DNA from: Mytilus californianus
Taxonomy: Eukaryota; Mollusca; Bivalvia; Mytilida; Mytilidae
Direction: 5' to 3'
Assembly: GCF_021869535.1 (NCBI RefSeq)
Contig: NW_026262679.1
Coordinates: 82,891,143 to 82,955,142 of the forward strand
Length of the DNA stretch: 64,000 nt
Position 1 is the stretch's first letter; the number at the start of each line of letters is the position of its first letter. A program made the position numbers and the translations under genes. The notes below the pieces were generated by a model that worked only from the letters and a program-made list of their open reading frames with translations, was not told where the DNA came from and made no database searches. This document shows positions 1-9,864 of the stretch, in pieces.

Positions 1-540
1 AGTAGACTGTCACTCTTCATAGGAGTGATTGCCCTTAATTGAGGATTTATTTACCCTCTTTTGTGTTTTGAGCAAAAACTAAAGAAGATAGAGAGAAACT
101 AACAGACTTACAGATCAGTAATACAAGATCAACAAAGTAGAGATTTTTGTCATGAAGTCTATTCTCGTCTATAATGTTGGAGAGTGTCCTTTGTTTGATA
201 TGCAAATAGACCAAGGTGAGCGACACAGGCTCTTTAGAGCCTCTAGTTGTAATACTATGCGCACAAAAGTCTTTCATGTGTTCATCAAAAGAACAAACCC
301 GTGGTCAGCTTGGGTCAGTTCATGCTTGTAAATAATAATTGAAACAATACCAAATGTTCTATGTTTTGTCAGAGACACATATATATATATATATATATAT
401 ATAAATGTGTATACATGTTGTTTATGTCTCTGGTTTTTGTTAAGGTGCATCGGTATTAGTTATTAACAGCGGTTATGTATGTACATGCATTACAATATAA
501 AATGTTACTCAGTGTCCTCGTATGAAACAAAAAAAGTTAT
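1..540. other. Anonymous AT-rich DNA
   Basis: No gene, conserved domain or RNA gene is recognisable. The only structure is the AT microsatellite listed separately. The short open frames here have no coding character. Confidence 0.5.
379..403. repeat. (AT)n microsatellite
   Basis: An uninterrupted run of about 12 AT dinucleotides. It is flanked by AGAGACA on the left and TGTCTCT a little further right, so the region can fold back on itself. Confidence 0.95.
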
Positions 541-544
541 TTCA

Positions 545-705
545 AAGAAAGAAAGAATTGAGAGTTTGGGCTAGGTACCCTAATTTAGACATTTTTACCT
601 ATTATATCTGTTTGTTTTGCTCACATATTATTGTCGATATAATGGAATTCTATATGACTGTCATACAAGTGAGAGGTTTAGCTAGCTATAAAAGCAGGTG
701 ATAAT
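545..705 (+). repeat. Dispersed repeat fragment, inverted relative to the copy near 9.4-9.6 kb
   Basis: The stretch containing the words for a CTCACTTGTATGACAGTC-type sequence (here read as its complement, near 655-690) recurs in inverse orientation at about 9440-9590. Shared landmarks are the GAATTC/ATTCCATTATAT segment, the TTTTGTTTGTC-like stretch and the AATAGGTAAAA segment. This is one truncated copy of a dispersed repeat. Its class is not known to me. Confidence 0.7.
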
Positions 706-939
706 ATCTGAAAAACCATTGGTAATTGAGGATGAACTTATACATCTTTTTTTATACCTCAAAAATAAACGAACATTCGCTGCCACTTGTGAAACAATAG
801 AGTTTTCAACTGACAAAAGTCAAGGATAATAATAACAAGAGTGCACTCGCTGAAATTTCTCGCCTACTATACTGACCATTGATTTCATGTTGATAGTCCT
901 ACATATAAAGTTTTACTACAAGTATCACATTAACATTTA

Positions 940-2050
940 TGATCAAGGAAATGAGGTCAAGGTCAGATAAACCAAGCCGGAAATACATGTACACCTTTAA
1001 TACAAAATGCAATCATTCCATACACAGAATAGAGATGACCTATTGCTTACAGTATAAAAGAAACAGACCAAACCATGGAAATTCTATATTGACCAATGAA
1101 CCATGAAAATGAAGTCAAGGTCAGATGAACCCTGCCAAACAGACATGTACACCTATAAATCATTCAATGCATTAAATATAGTTGACCTATTGCATATAGT
1201 ATCTAAGAAACAAACTTAACCAGGAAAAATGAACATTGACCAATGAACCATGAAAATGAGGTGAAGGTCAGATGATAACTGCAAAACAAACATATACACC
1301 TTACAATCATTCCATACACCAAATATAGTTGACCTTTTGCATACAGTATTAGAAAAACAGACCAGAACACAAAAACTTAACATTGAGCAAGGAACCGTGA
1401 AAATGAGGTCAAGGTAAAAAAAAAAACCTGCCAAACTGACATGCACATCGAAAAATATTTCCATACACCAAATATAGTTGACCTACTGCATACAGTTTTA
1501 GAAAAACAGACCAAAATACAAAAAAACTTAACATTGAGCAATGAGCCGTGGAATGAGGTCAAGGTCAGATGACACCTGCCAGACTGACATGTACATCGTA
1601 AAATATTTCCATACACCAAATATAGTTAACCTATTGCATACAGTATTAGAAAAACAGACCAAAACACAAAAACTTAACTATTACCACTGAACCATGAAAA
1701 TGAGATAAAGGTCAGATGACACCTGCCAGTTGGACAAGAACACCTTACAATAATTACATACACCAACTATAGTGGACATATTGCTTATTGTATCTGAGAT
1801 ATGGACTTGACAACGAAAACTTAAGCTTTTTCACTGATCCATGAAATGAGGTCGAGGTCAAGTGAAAACTGTCTGACAGGCATGAGGACCTTGCAAGGTA
1901 CGCACATACCAAATATAGTTTTCTTATTACTCATGATAAGAGAGGAATTAACAATACAAAAAATCTTAAACTTTTTTTCAAGTAGTCACTGAACCATGAA
2001 AATGAGGTCAAGGACAATGGACATATGACAGACAGAAACTTCATATCACA
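940..2050 (+). repeat. Tandem array, ~147-bp unit, about 8 copies
   Basis: The landmark CCATGAAAATGAGGTCAAGG (with variants) occurs at about 1101, 1248, 1395, 1546, 1692, 839+1000 and 1994. Spacings are 147, 147, 151, 146, 147 and 155. An earlier degenerate copy starts near 945. Each unit also carries a CCATACACCAAATATAGTTG segment. The open frames on the minus strand at 1216-1619 are by-products of this repeat, not genes. Confidence 0.9.
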
Positions 2051-2148
2051 AGGCATCTATATACAAAGTATGAAGCATCAAGGTCTTCTACCTTCTAAAA
2101 TATAAAGCTTTTAAGAAGTTAGTTAACGCCGCCGGATCACTATCCTTA

Positions 2149-2185
2149 TGTCGAGCTTTCTGCGACAAAAGTCGCAGGCTCGACA
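2149..2185. repeat. Terminal hairpin of the 147-bp element
   Basis: TGTCGAGC (2149-2156) pairs with GCTCGACA (2178-2185). TGCGAC (2161-2166) pairs with GTCGCA (2171-2176) around an AAAA loop. Only TTTC on the left and a single G on the right are unpaired. It is GC-rich against an AT-rich background and is followed by AAAAA. Confidence 0.9.
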
Positions 2186-2286
2186 AAAATCATGAAAATA
2201 TGGTTCTTTTAGCAAAGTTAATTGAAAAATCTACTTCCCATCTTTCAAAGAATTAAACTAGCTAGTCTCAAACTCAGTCGTAACAA

Positions 2287-2657
2287 ATGTCATTTTTTTC
2301 TCAAAAGAAAGTTAACTTTTTAGTCTACTACGTTTCTGAAGACGGTATTGGGACTGATCAGGACAAAATTACTTCCATATCCAGATGGCCAACTCTTCAA
2401 ACGCTAAGATGTACGAAAAGGTATGGGATTAAGTTCTTATTACAGAACATTTATACGGGGGTTCGGTGATATTGCAAAACCTTTACACCAATTCACAAAA
2501 AAATCTAGAACATTTGAATGGACCGAAGCATGTGGAAATGCATTCAACACTCTGAAAAGCAGATTAAATCAGTCCCAATATTGAGCTATCATACTAGGGA
2601 GGGTACATTCGTATTGGATACAGATGCAAGTAATGTAGGTGTAGGTGCAGTACTTTA
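2287..2657 (+). pseudogene. Ty3/gypsy-type pol fragment (reverse transcriptase to RNase H junction), dead
   Basis: Two reading frames together show the linker between reverse transcriptase and RNase H of a Ty3/gypsy retrotransposon. The first holds VSEDGIGTD at about 2332-2360. The second holds GDIAKPLHQFTKKSRTFEW from about 2465, and the RNase H start DTDASNVGVGAVL follows at about 2617-2655. The frame is broken between these blocks, a stop (TAA) follows at 2658, and no LTRs or gag are visible nearby. It is an old truncated copy with no expected activity. Family assignment rests on the order and wording of these motifs. Confidence 0.8.
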
Positions 2658-2659
2658 AT

Positions 2660-5500
2660 AAATCAGGAAGTTCAAGTTGATGCGTTTAAGTAATATATAC
2701 TCCAAGAAAAGTTGTATACGATAGAAAAACAAAGGATATGGGGTATCCATCCATGACACAAAATCAGTACATGCACAGCTAAAAGCACACAAAAGGCACA
2801 CAAAAAGCAAAGTAACAGCGCTTTTATTGCTGTTCTTCGTCTCAAAGTCACAGTGAGGCCTTCAACACGTAGCGGAAAGACTATCACTTCACTGCAAGTT
2901 AAAGACGGTCCCTAGCACCGGTTTGAGCGGAATTCTTTGAAAAATGATTCGAATAGACTTTGTAAGATGTAACACCACCAAATCGGGTCCGTTCAAAAAA
3001 GAACATACTGGAAAGTAGTACATATTTAAAACATAGAAAATCCGATCGAACAGTATGGAGAAGGTTTAAAGCTCTTTCCAAATTAAATTAAAAGATGTAC
3101 AACATCGATTGCATGGTTTTTAGAATTCATTCCGGTTTGCTATCCAGATTTTGATTTCAATGTTTCAAAGAAACATACAAAAATTCAAACATAGACATGC
3201 ATCTTATGAAAAAAAGAAAAACACACTTAGTATATCTCTGTCATAAAGGATGGGGTGGGGGCCTTAACTTTGCCAACATTTGAAAAATATATATTCAACA
3301 TATGCCTACAAACAAATCAATTAATAACTTATTACAGGTAAAATACAGTCAGTATTTTTAAGCGTTAGAATTTACTCCTTTAGAATTAGAAACAACAGTT
3401 AAATAGATAATTTCTAAATGGTAACACATTTTGTTGCTCTAAATATGAAATTTAAAAGACACAAACAAACAAACAAGCATAAATAAAAAAGTAACAAATT
3501 TTAAAAAATGAAGCAAAAAAAAAAAAAAAAAAAAAAAATTTATTTGTGAATTTTTTTATATACAAAATTTGATCACTCACATGTTGCTGAGTCTCCAAAC
3601 TATATATATAGCTAACAAGTGTATTACATCTGATTCATGTTCTATATTTAAGAGCCAATCTGCCAGAAAACCATGCAAAACCGTCCGAATGTCACTTTTT
3701 CCAAATGAGTTCATATTTGGCATATTGGTGCACCTTAGTAATGAAAATAACCACACAATTTTTTTTGGGAAAATATTGAACCGATCTGGATATTTTTTGA
3801 GCGCCATGTTTTACAGATGAAATTGCTCGAAAACAGCAAAAATAAGCCTTTTTTGGCATATTTCGCTGGTTTAAATAAAAAAATATGGTAACATTTATAA
3901 TTTTTTTATAGTTGTTCCTAGTAATACATCACTTTAAGTGTAAGAATGCATAGAATTAACAATGCTGTCTATTAAGTGTATGTATAATCTAACTGTTTCA
4001 ATATGTCTTATTTAGCTACATGTCCAAAATGGCTGATTTTGGTCATCTTTCAGAGCCAAAATACTCCAAGACCCGTTTATTATTGTAAAACAACATATCT
4101 ACTTGCAAAGTATAACTATATATACCCAATCAAAAAAAATATCAAGCTCGGCAAATAATGTTGGTGTCTGGTATATGCCACAACAAAATGGGGTAACCTG
4201 CATATTCAAATTTTCTCAATTTTGCCGTCTAATTTGTAACTACTGACATATGATAGGATCTGGACTTATAAATAAGTATAACAACAAATGGAAAAGAATA
4301 ATTAATGTTACATTTAATACATTAAGAAAATAATCATACATATATACAAATTATTCATTATAAATCTAGAGGCTCCCAGGAGCCGAAATAGATCGTATTG
4401 ACAAATTGTGCACCTAAAACGATAAAAAACACATATTTCAAACGCAATCAATTTAAATTAGAAGTTAAACAATTCAGAATAAGTTCAGACTGTAAAAAAA
4501 AAGTTTCTTCTGACCACTTTTGCAATTTATTCTTATAATATATTGATATGGTTGTCAGATAGTAGCAGAAAACTGTGAAAATTTGTAAATTTACACATTT
4601 CAGGGACAATAGCTCATAGATGTTATGTCCAATTTTTCAGAAAAATTTTGGGTATTTAGATCTTGTCATGTTGATAGTTTTTATCAAAATATATATATAT
4701 ATATATTGAAAAGTTTTTAAATTTTGTATACATATATATATGTATGACACTTCTTCTAAAGTTATTAAGATGATGGTTTAAAAGTGAAAACTGTAAACAG
4801 ATGATTTTAACAGACACTTAGTGACGGAAATTTTTTTATGACCCTTTGAGCCTAGTATGCTAACAAGGCAAGATTTGCCAGGTACCTATATCTATGTTGC
4901 TGCAATGTGGTCAATTCAAACATGAAAATCATAAATGCTTCTAAAAAAAAATCCCATAACTAGACGAAAAACAAATTACTCAGTCTATATATACCAGTGC
5001 AAAATTTATAAAGAATTTTGAATGAAATTGGATAGCTGTTAAGATTACTGTACCTATAATGCTCTACATCACATCCTCGGAGATAACAGAATTAAAATAA
5101 GTCATATGAATCTTCAAATTTCAATAAAGTTGAATGTGTTTTTTTATACTTGAACGGCTATAGGTTTTACTATAAAACAAGTGTACATTAACTTTCTTGT
5201 AAAAGAAAAACCATAACATTAAAATCTCCATAAATGATGAACTGTTATTTTTTGAGACATCATCCCATGGAAGATTTAACTGATGTTTTAAAGTTGGAAA
5301 GTTTCTGTTGCTTGTTTGGTTGGTTGAAATTGTTTCTGTTAGAAGCATTATCAGTCTCCCAATCTGATGTTGACTGCTGTGAAAGTTCAGTTGTTGTTGA
5401 CACTGACAGAAAGGTTAGCTGCGAGTCTAGATCTGAAAACCACAAAACATACATACATAAATCAGGCTGTTAGTTTTCATATTTTTTCATTTTCTTATTT
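2660..5500. other. Anonymous intergenic DNA
   Basis: No gene is recognised. It contains an A-rich run at about 3516-3538, a segment near 3650-3685 that recurs inverted near 12.65-12.70 kb, several short AT tracts (4688-4708, 4730-4742) and the hairpin at 4371-4384 described separately. Short open frames on both strands show no domain I know. Confidence 0.5.
4371..4384. repeat. Short hairpin resembling the start of a hairpin-ended element
   Basis: GGCTCC (4371-4376), a CA loop and GGAGCC (4379-4384), preceded by TCTAGA. This resembles the AGGCTCT-CA-AGAGCCT start at 42351-42366. It may mark the 5' end of a second, diverged element of that family, but no matching 3' hairpin was found. Confidence 0.5.
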
Positions 5501-5511
5501 TGGGGCCTTTT

Positions 5512-5625
5512 ATGGCTGAATATATATGCAGTATAGGTCTTGCTCATTGTTGAAGGCCATATGGCGTATGAAGACCAATAGCTTTACTTCTACGTCATTT
5601 GTTCTCATTGGCAATCATACCACAT
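5512..5625 (+). repeat. Retroelement 3'-end fragment
   Basis: It contains TTGCTCATTGTTGAAGGCC and ends in a CTCATTGGCAATCATACCAC stretch. These are the last ~110 bp of the dispersed family seen more completely at 41.9-42.3 kb. It is severely 5'-truncated. Confidence 0.75.
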
Positions 5626-6069
5626 TTTTTTATTTTTATACCACTGACAGGAAATAAAATTGACAACTTTTACTGTAAGTGGATGCAGTTACAAAATTCT
5701 CCCAACTAAAGCCAAATAATTTTTGCAGAATAGTTATTATCCACTCCTTTTAAGCATGTCCAAATACCCCTTAACATATTTACAACAATAATAAAATGCT
5801 CCGCAGGGCGCAGCTTGATACGACCGCAGAGGTCGAACCCTGAACAGTTGGGGCAAGTATGGACACAACATTCAAGCTTGATACAGCTCTGAATTTGGAT
5901 TGTGATTAAATATTTGACACAGCATAGGTTTCTGACACAGAATGAATGTGGTCTAAGAACTTAAAAATTTTAAATTGGACATTCACCTATTATGGTCCAA
6001 TATCCAAAATCTAAATACATGGTTTTTAATTTTGGACCCTTTTGACCTCAATGTGAACAAAGTTGATAA

Positions 6070-6600
6070 CGGGGCCCAAAAATCTAAATACCTGGTTAGA
6101 TTCAGCATATCAAAGAACCCCATATATTCAATTTTTGTTGAAATCAAACAAACTTTAATTTTGGAAACCGATTTGGACCAACTTGAAAACTGGGCCCATA
6201 ATCAAAAATCTAAATACCTGGTTAGATTCAGCATATCAAAAAACCCCATATATTCATTTTTTGTTGAAATCAAACAAAGTTTAATTTTGGAAACCAATTT
6301 GGACCAACTTGAAAACTGGGCCCATAATCAAAAATCTAAATACATGTTTAGATTCAGCATATCAAAGAACCCTAAGAATTCAACTTTTGTTAAAATCAAA
6401 CTAAGTTTAATTTTGGACCCTTTGGACCTTAATGTAGACCAATTTGAAAACGGAACCAAAAATTAAGAATCTAAATACACGGTTAGATTCAGCAGATCAA
6501 AGAACCCCAATAATTCAATTTTTGATGAAATCAAACAAAGTTTAATTTTGGACCCTTTGGACCTCAATGTGGACCAATTTAAAAACGGGGCCCAAAAACC
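6070..6600 (+). repeat. Tandem array, ~125-136-bp unit, 4-5 copies
   Basis: AATCTAAATA starts at 6081, 6206, 6332 and 6468, and each is followed by a GGTTAGATTCAGCA-type segment. Units include a TTTTGGACC(C)TTTGGACC phrase and AACTTGAAAACTGGGCCCA variants. The plus-strand open frame at 5975-6466 (163 codons) is three near-copies of this unit read through, so it is not evidence of a gene. Confidence 0.9.
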
Positions 6601-6644
6601 CCATTGAAATTGGTCAAAAAATAAGCAATTTATACGAAGTATCT

Positions 6645-6872
6645 TTTTTTGCACAATACTGTGCAATTGAATATTTCTTGCTATTGCGCAATACTGTACA
6701 ATTGACAATTTCTTGCTATTGCGCAATATTGTGCTATTGGATATTTCTTGCTATTGCGCAATATTGTGCAATTGAAGATTTCTTGCTATTGCGCAATACT
6801 GTGCAATTGAAGATATCTTGCTATTGTGCAATACTGTGCAGTTGAAAATTTCTTGCTATTGCACAATACTTA
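6645..6872 (+). repeat. 35-bp minisatellite, about 6 copies
   Basis: The unit reads TATTGCGCAATACTGTGCAA followed by TTGAAGATTTCTTGC, with substitutions. Each unit holds a small dyad (TTGCGCAA). The 92-codon open frame across it is repeat-derived. Confidence 0.9.
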
Positions 6873-7024
6873 TTATATAATAATTTACACATCCTGTTTG
6901 GTGTGTATCTCCTACCATATCATTATTATTTGCTTTTAAATATAAATCAGAAATAACCAACTTAAAATGGAAAATTTTAAAAGAAAAATACAAGGAAAAA
7001 AAGAAAAAAAAGGAAACCCCCCCC

Positions 7025-7790
7025 CCCCCCCAAAATTTTTTGAACCCCCTTATGATTCATCATCCCCAAACTCAATTCCAGCCTTCCCTTTGTGGTATGG
7101 TACCTTGCAGTACAATTTCAGAGAGATCCATACACTTGAACACAAGTTATTGTCTGGAAACTAGAAAAATGTGTTTTTTTGCCCCTTTTTTGGCCCCTAA
7201 TTCCTAATATTTTGAGGCAATTACCCCCAAAATCAATCCCAGCATTCCCTGTGTGATATGGAACCTTGTGGTACAATGTCAGAGAGATCCATACACTAAC
7301 ACACAAGTTATTGTCTGGAAACTAGAAAAATGCTTATTTTTGGCCCCTTTTTGGCCCCTTATTCCTAAACGTTTTGGGCAATTACCCCCAAACTCAATTC
7401 CAGCTTTCCCTTTGTGATATGGAACTTTGTAGTACAATTTCAGAAAGATCCATACACTTAACCCGCAAGTTATTGTCATGAAACTAGAAAAATGCTTGTT
7501 TTTGCCCCTTTTTTGGCCCCTAATTCCTAATATTTTGAGGCAATTACCCCCAAAATCAATCCCAGCATTCCCTGTGTGATATGGAACCTTGTGGTACAAT
7601 GTCAGAGAGATCCATACACTAACACACAAGTTATGTCTGGAAGTTACAAAAATGCTTATTTTTTACCCCTAATCCCTTAACTGTTGGTACCATAACCCCC
7701 AAATTCAATCCCAACCTTCCTTTTGTGGTATTGAACCTTATGGTAAAATTTCATAGAGATCCATTCACTTAAACTAAAGTTAGAGTGCGA
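7025..7790 (+). repeat. Tandem array, ~161-bp unit, about 5 copies with dimer structure
   Basis: The landmark TCAATYCC lies at 7072, 7233, 7394, 7556 and 7705 (spacings 161, 161, 162, 149). Copies starting at 7233 and 7556 are much more alike than neighbouring copies, so the array grew as ~323-bp dimers. Minus-strand open frames at 7118-7629 are read-through of the repeat. Confidence 0.9.
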
Positions 7791-7832
7791 AAACCAATGT
7801 GTCTTCGGACGACGACGCCAACGTCATACCAA

Positions 7833-7863
7833 TATACGACCGCAAAATTTTTGCGGTCGTATA
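7833..7863. repeat. Terminal palindrome, 15-bp arms
   Basis: TATACGACCGCAAAA (7833-7847) and TTTTGCGGTCGTATA (7849-7863) are perfect reverse complements separated by a single T. It closes the 2-kb element. Confidence 0.95.
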
Positions 7864-7866
7864 AAA

Positions 7867-8440
7867 ATTGCCTCCATTTCGTTTGGCATGTCAAATTACC
7901 TCTCAATATAATTTTTACATTGAAAACAGACAATGGTGATAATTTGACCGCTTTTAGTGACAATCTTTGAAATGGTGGCCATCTTTATATCTGTTCTCTG
8001 TGTCAAAGTACAGCTAAATATCAACATGATCAATATTCTTTAAAATAAAACTCAACAAAATTGAAAATTTCCCCTTTTATTTGCTGTGTCCATCTTTAAA
8101 AAAAAAATTTCATTGTTTTGTTGGTATGTCAAAAGTGCTATAATTCCTTAATGTCAATTTTCATATAAGGCCATCTTGAAAATGTTTGCCATTTTGGAAG
8201 AAAAAACAACCTTACTTTGTTTAGCAAGTCAAACTACCACGACTATCCCTAATTAACAATTTTCATTAAATTAACCAGTGTTGAAATTTGTGCCATCCTT
8301 GGTGGCCATCTTGAAAATGTTTGACATCAGATAATCATCCACATATTGTGCTTTTCTTTTCACTAAAGTTTCATTTAAAAAGATAACACCAGTTATCTCA
8401 GAAAAGGACAAATTTTGTGGAAGATGAAGAAAAAATGCAA
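7867..8440. other. Anonymous DNA with a loose ~142-bp repeat
   Basis: CCATCTTGAAAATGTTTG occurs near 8163 and again near 8305, with a weaker version near 7978, so a 2-3 copy degenerate repeat is present. No gene is recognised. Confidence 0.55.
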
Positions 8441-8448
8441 GTTTGGAC

Positions 8449-9130
8449 AGAACATTCAAGCTATAACAGCTCTAAATTTGTAATGGGATTAAATATTTGA
8501 CAAAGAATAGGTTTCTAACACAGAATAAATATGGAATAAAGATAAAGTTTAATAGATTCAGCATATCAGAGAACCCCAAGATCAAATTAAGATTTAAAAT
8601 TTAGTTTAATTTTGGACCCTTTGGACCTCAATGTAAACCAATTTCATAATAGAGCCCAAAAACTAAATACAGGTTAGATTCAGGCTGAATCAGCATCTTT
8701 AAAATTATTGTTGAAATCAAACACAGTTAAATTATGGACCCCATTTGAACCAACTTGAAAACTGGGACCAAAATCATAAATCTAAGTACATATTTATATT
8801 CAGGATATTTGATTATTTCTATTTATCATTCAAAGAACCCTAATTCATTGTAATTAGAGTTCAAGTTTTGTTGAAATTAAACTAAGTTAAAATTTGGACC
8901 CTTTGGACTTTAAAATGTGGACAAATTTGAAAACCGGACCAAAATTAAAAATCTAAATATAAAACATTTGCATTTTGTATATCAAAAGAACCTCAAGAAT
9001 TCAAGTTGTGTAGAAATAAGAAAAAAATTTTTGGACCATTTTGAAATCAATGTGAACCAATTTAAAATGGGGCCCAATTGCAACATCTTAAATTATTTAA
9101 AAACATTGTTAGATTTAGCATATTAAGAAC
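8449..9130 (+). mobile_element. Decayed, 3'-lacking copy of the 2-kb hairpin-ended element
   Basis: The opening (ACATTCAAGCT..ACAGCTCT, TTAAATATTTGACA, TAGGTTTCTAACACAGAAT) matches 5870-5945. It is followed by diverged copies of the TTTTGGACCCTTTGGACCTC / AGATTCAGCATATCA units up to about 9125. The terminal palindrome and the 35-bp and 161-bp arrays are absent. It is clearly older than the copy upstream. Confidence 0.8.
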
Positions 9131-9179
9131 CCAAATAATGTATTTATTTTAATTTGTTCTTGTCCTAAACATGCATGAA

Positions 9180-9860
9180 CTATTTGCCATTGGACATTAG
9201 CATTTCCAACAACCAATCAATTAATCGAACAGGTGAAATATCTTCAAAAGTACCAATAAAAATCTCCCCCTTTTATATTTGAAAAAGTAAAATCACAAAA
9301 GTACTGAACTCCGAGGAAAATTCAAAAAGGAAAGTCCCCAATCAAATGGCAAAATCAAAAGTTCAAACACATCAAACGAATGGATAACAACTGTCATATT
9401 CCTGACTTGGTACAGGCATTTTCTTATGTAGAAAATGGTGGATTGAACCTGGTTTTATAGCTAGATAATAAACCTCTCACTTGTATGACAGTCGCATCAA
9501 ATTCCATTATATTGACAACGATGCGTTAACAAAACAAACAGACACAATAGGTAAAATTGTCAAAAATAGGGGTACAGCAGTCAACATTGTGTTATCATCT
9601 TAATCACTATAAAAACAAACAAATGTAACGAAGAAGCACAAAAAGGCATACATCAAATTTAACATCCTCATTTTGTTTATATTATACGATTTTATATATC
9701 TATGTAAAATCCACCCATAAAGGATGGAAGGTTTTAAGTACTGGCGTAAAATCGCGCGTTTGAAATTCGCACATGTAGACATAAAATAATTTTGTCGTTC
9801 AAAGTATGACGGGATACATAAATACAGAGTCACGTAAAATGGATATCACAAAAAACAGAC
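9180..9860. repeat. Dispersed repeat, longer copy of the 545-705 family
   Basis: It includes a TATTTGCCATTGGACATTAG phrase, TATTCCTGACTTGGTACAGG, the ACCTCTCACTTGTATGACAG segment that is inverted at 545-705, and a stretch ending near GGGATACATAAATACAGAGT. No coding capacity was found. Its edges are approximate and its class is unknown. Confidence 0.65.
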
Positions 9861-9864
9861 TTAA

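Larger units (their letters stand above)
833..2190 (+). mobile_element. Hairpin-ended element with a 147-bp tandem core
   Basis: The element seems to begin near AACAAGAGTGCACTCGC at 833. It runs through about eight copies of a 147-bp unit and ends in a strong hairpin at 2149-2185. Its plan (unique 5' end, satellite-like core, 3' hairpin followed by A-rich DNA) matches what is known of non-autonomous pearl/Helentron-type elements of bivalves. That class assignment is inference. No open frame of its own was seen. Confidence 0.6.
5797..7866 (+). mobile_element. 2-kb hairpin-ended composite element with three internal tandem arrays
   Basis: The left end has a hairpin built from GCT-C-CGC / GCG-C-AGC (5798-5814), then a second stem CGACC-gcaga-GGTCG (5821-5835). 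The right end is a near-perfect palindrome at 7833-7863. The sequence ATACGACCGC near the left end (5818-5827) is repeated at the right end and inverted there, which gives a short terminal inverted repeat. Inside lie arrays of ~125-136, 35 and ~161 bp. GGACGACGACGCC occurs at 7807-7819, just before the terminal palindrome. No transposase frame is visible, so it is non-autonomous. The nearest class I know is pearl/Helentron-like; this is inference. Confidence 0.65.

Noticed and set aside
2672..2887. Minus-strand frame with a hydrophobic stretch as a membrane protein
   Set aside because: It overlaps the end of the gypsy fragment and repeat-like AT-rich DNA. No homology recognised and no supporting signals.
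5975..6466. 163-codon frame with three ~42-residue repeats
   Set aside because: It follows the tandem core of the hairpin-ended element; periods vary (125, 126, 136 bp), so the frame breaks in the next copy.
6567..6845. 92-codon frame ending in QYCAIE/LLLRNTVQL repeats
   Set aside because: Read-through of the 35-bp minisatellite.
7118..7629. Two minus-strand frames sharing MCVSVWISLTLYHKVPYHTG
   Set aside because: Both are copies of the ~161-bp tandem unit, not a gene family.
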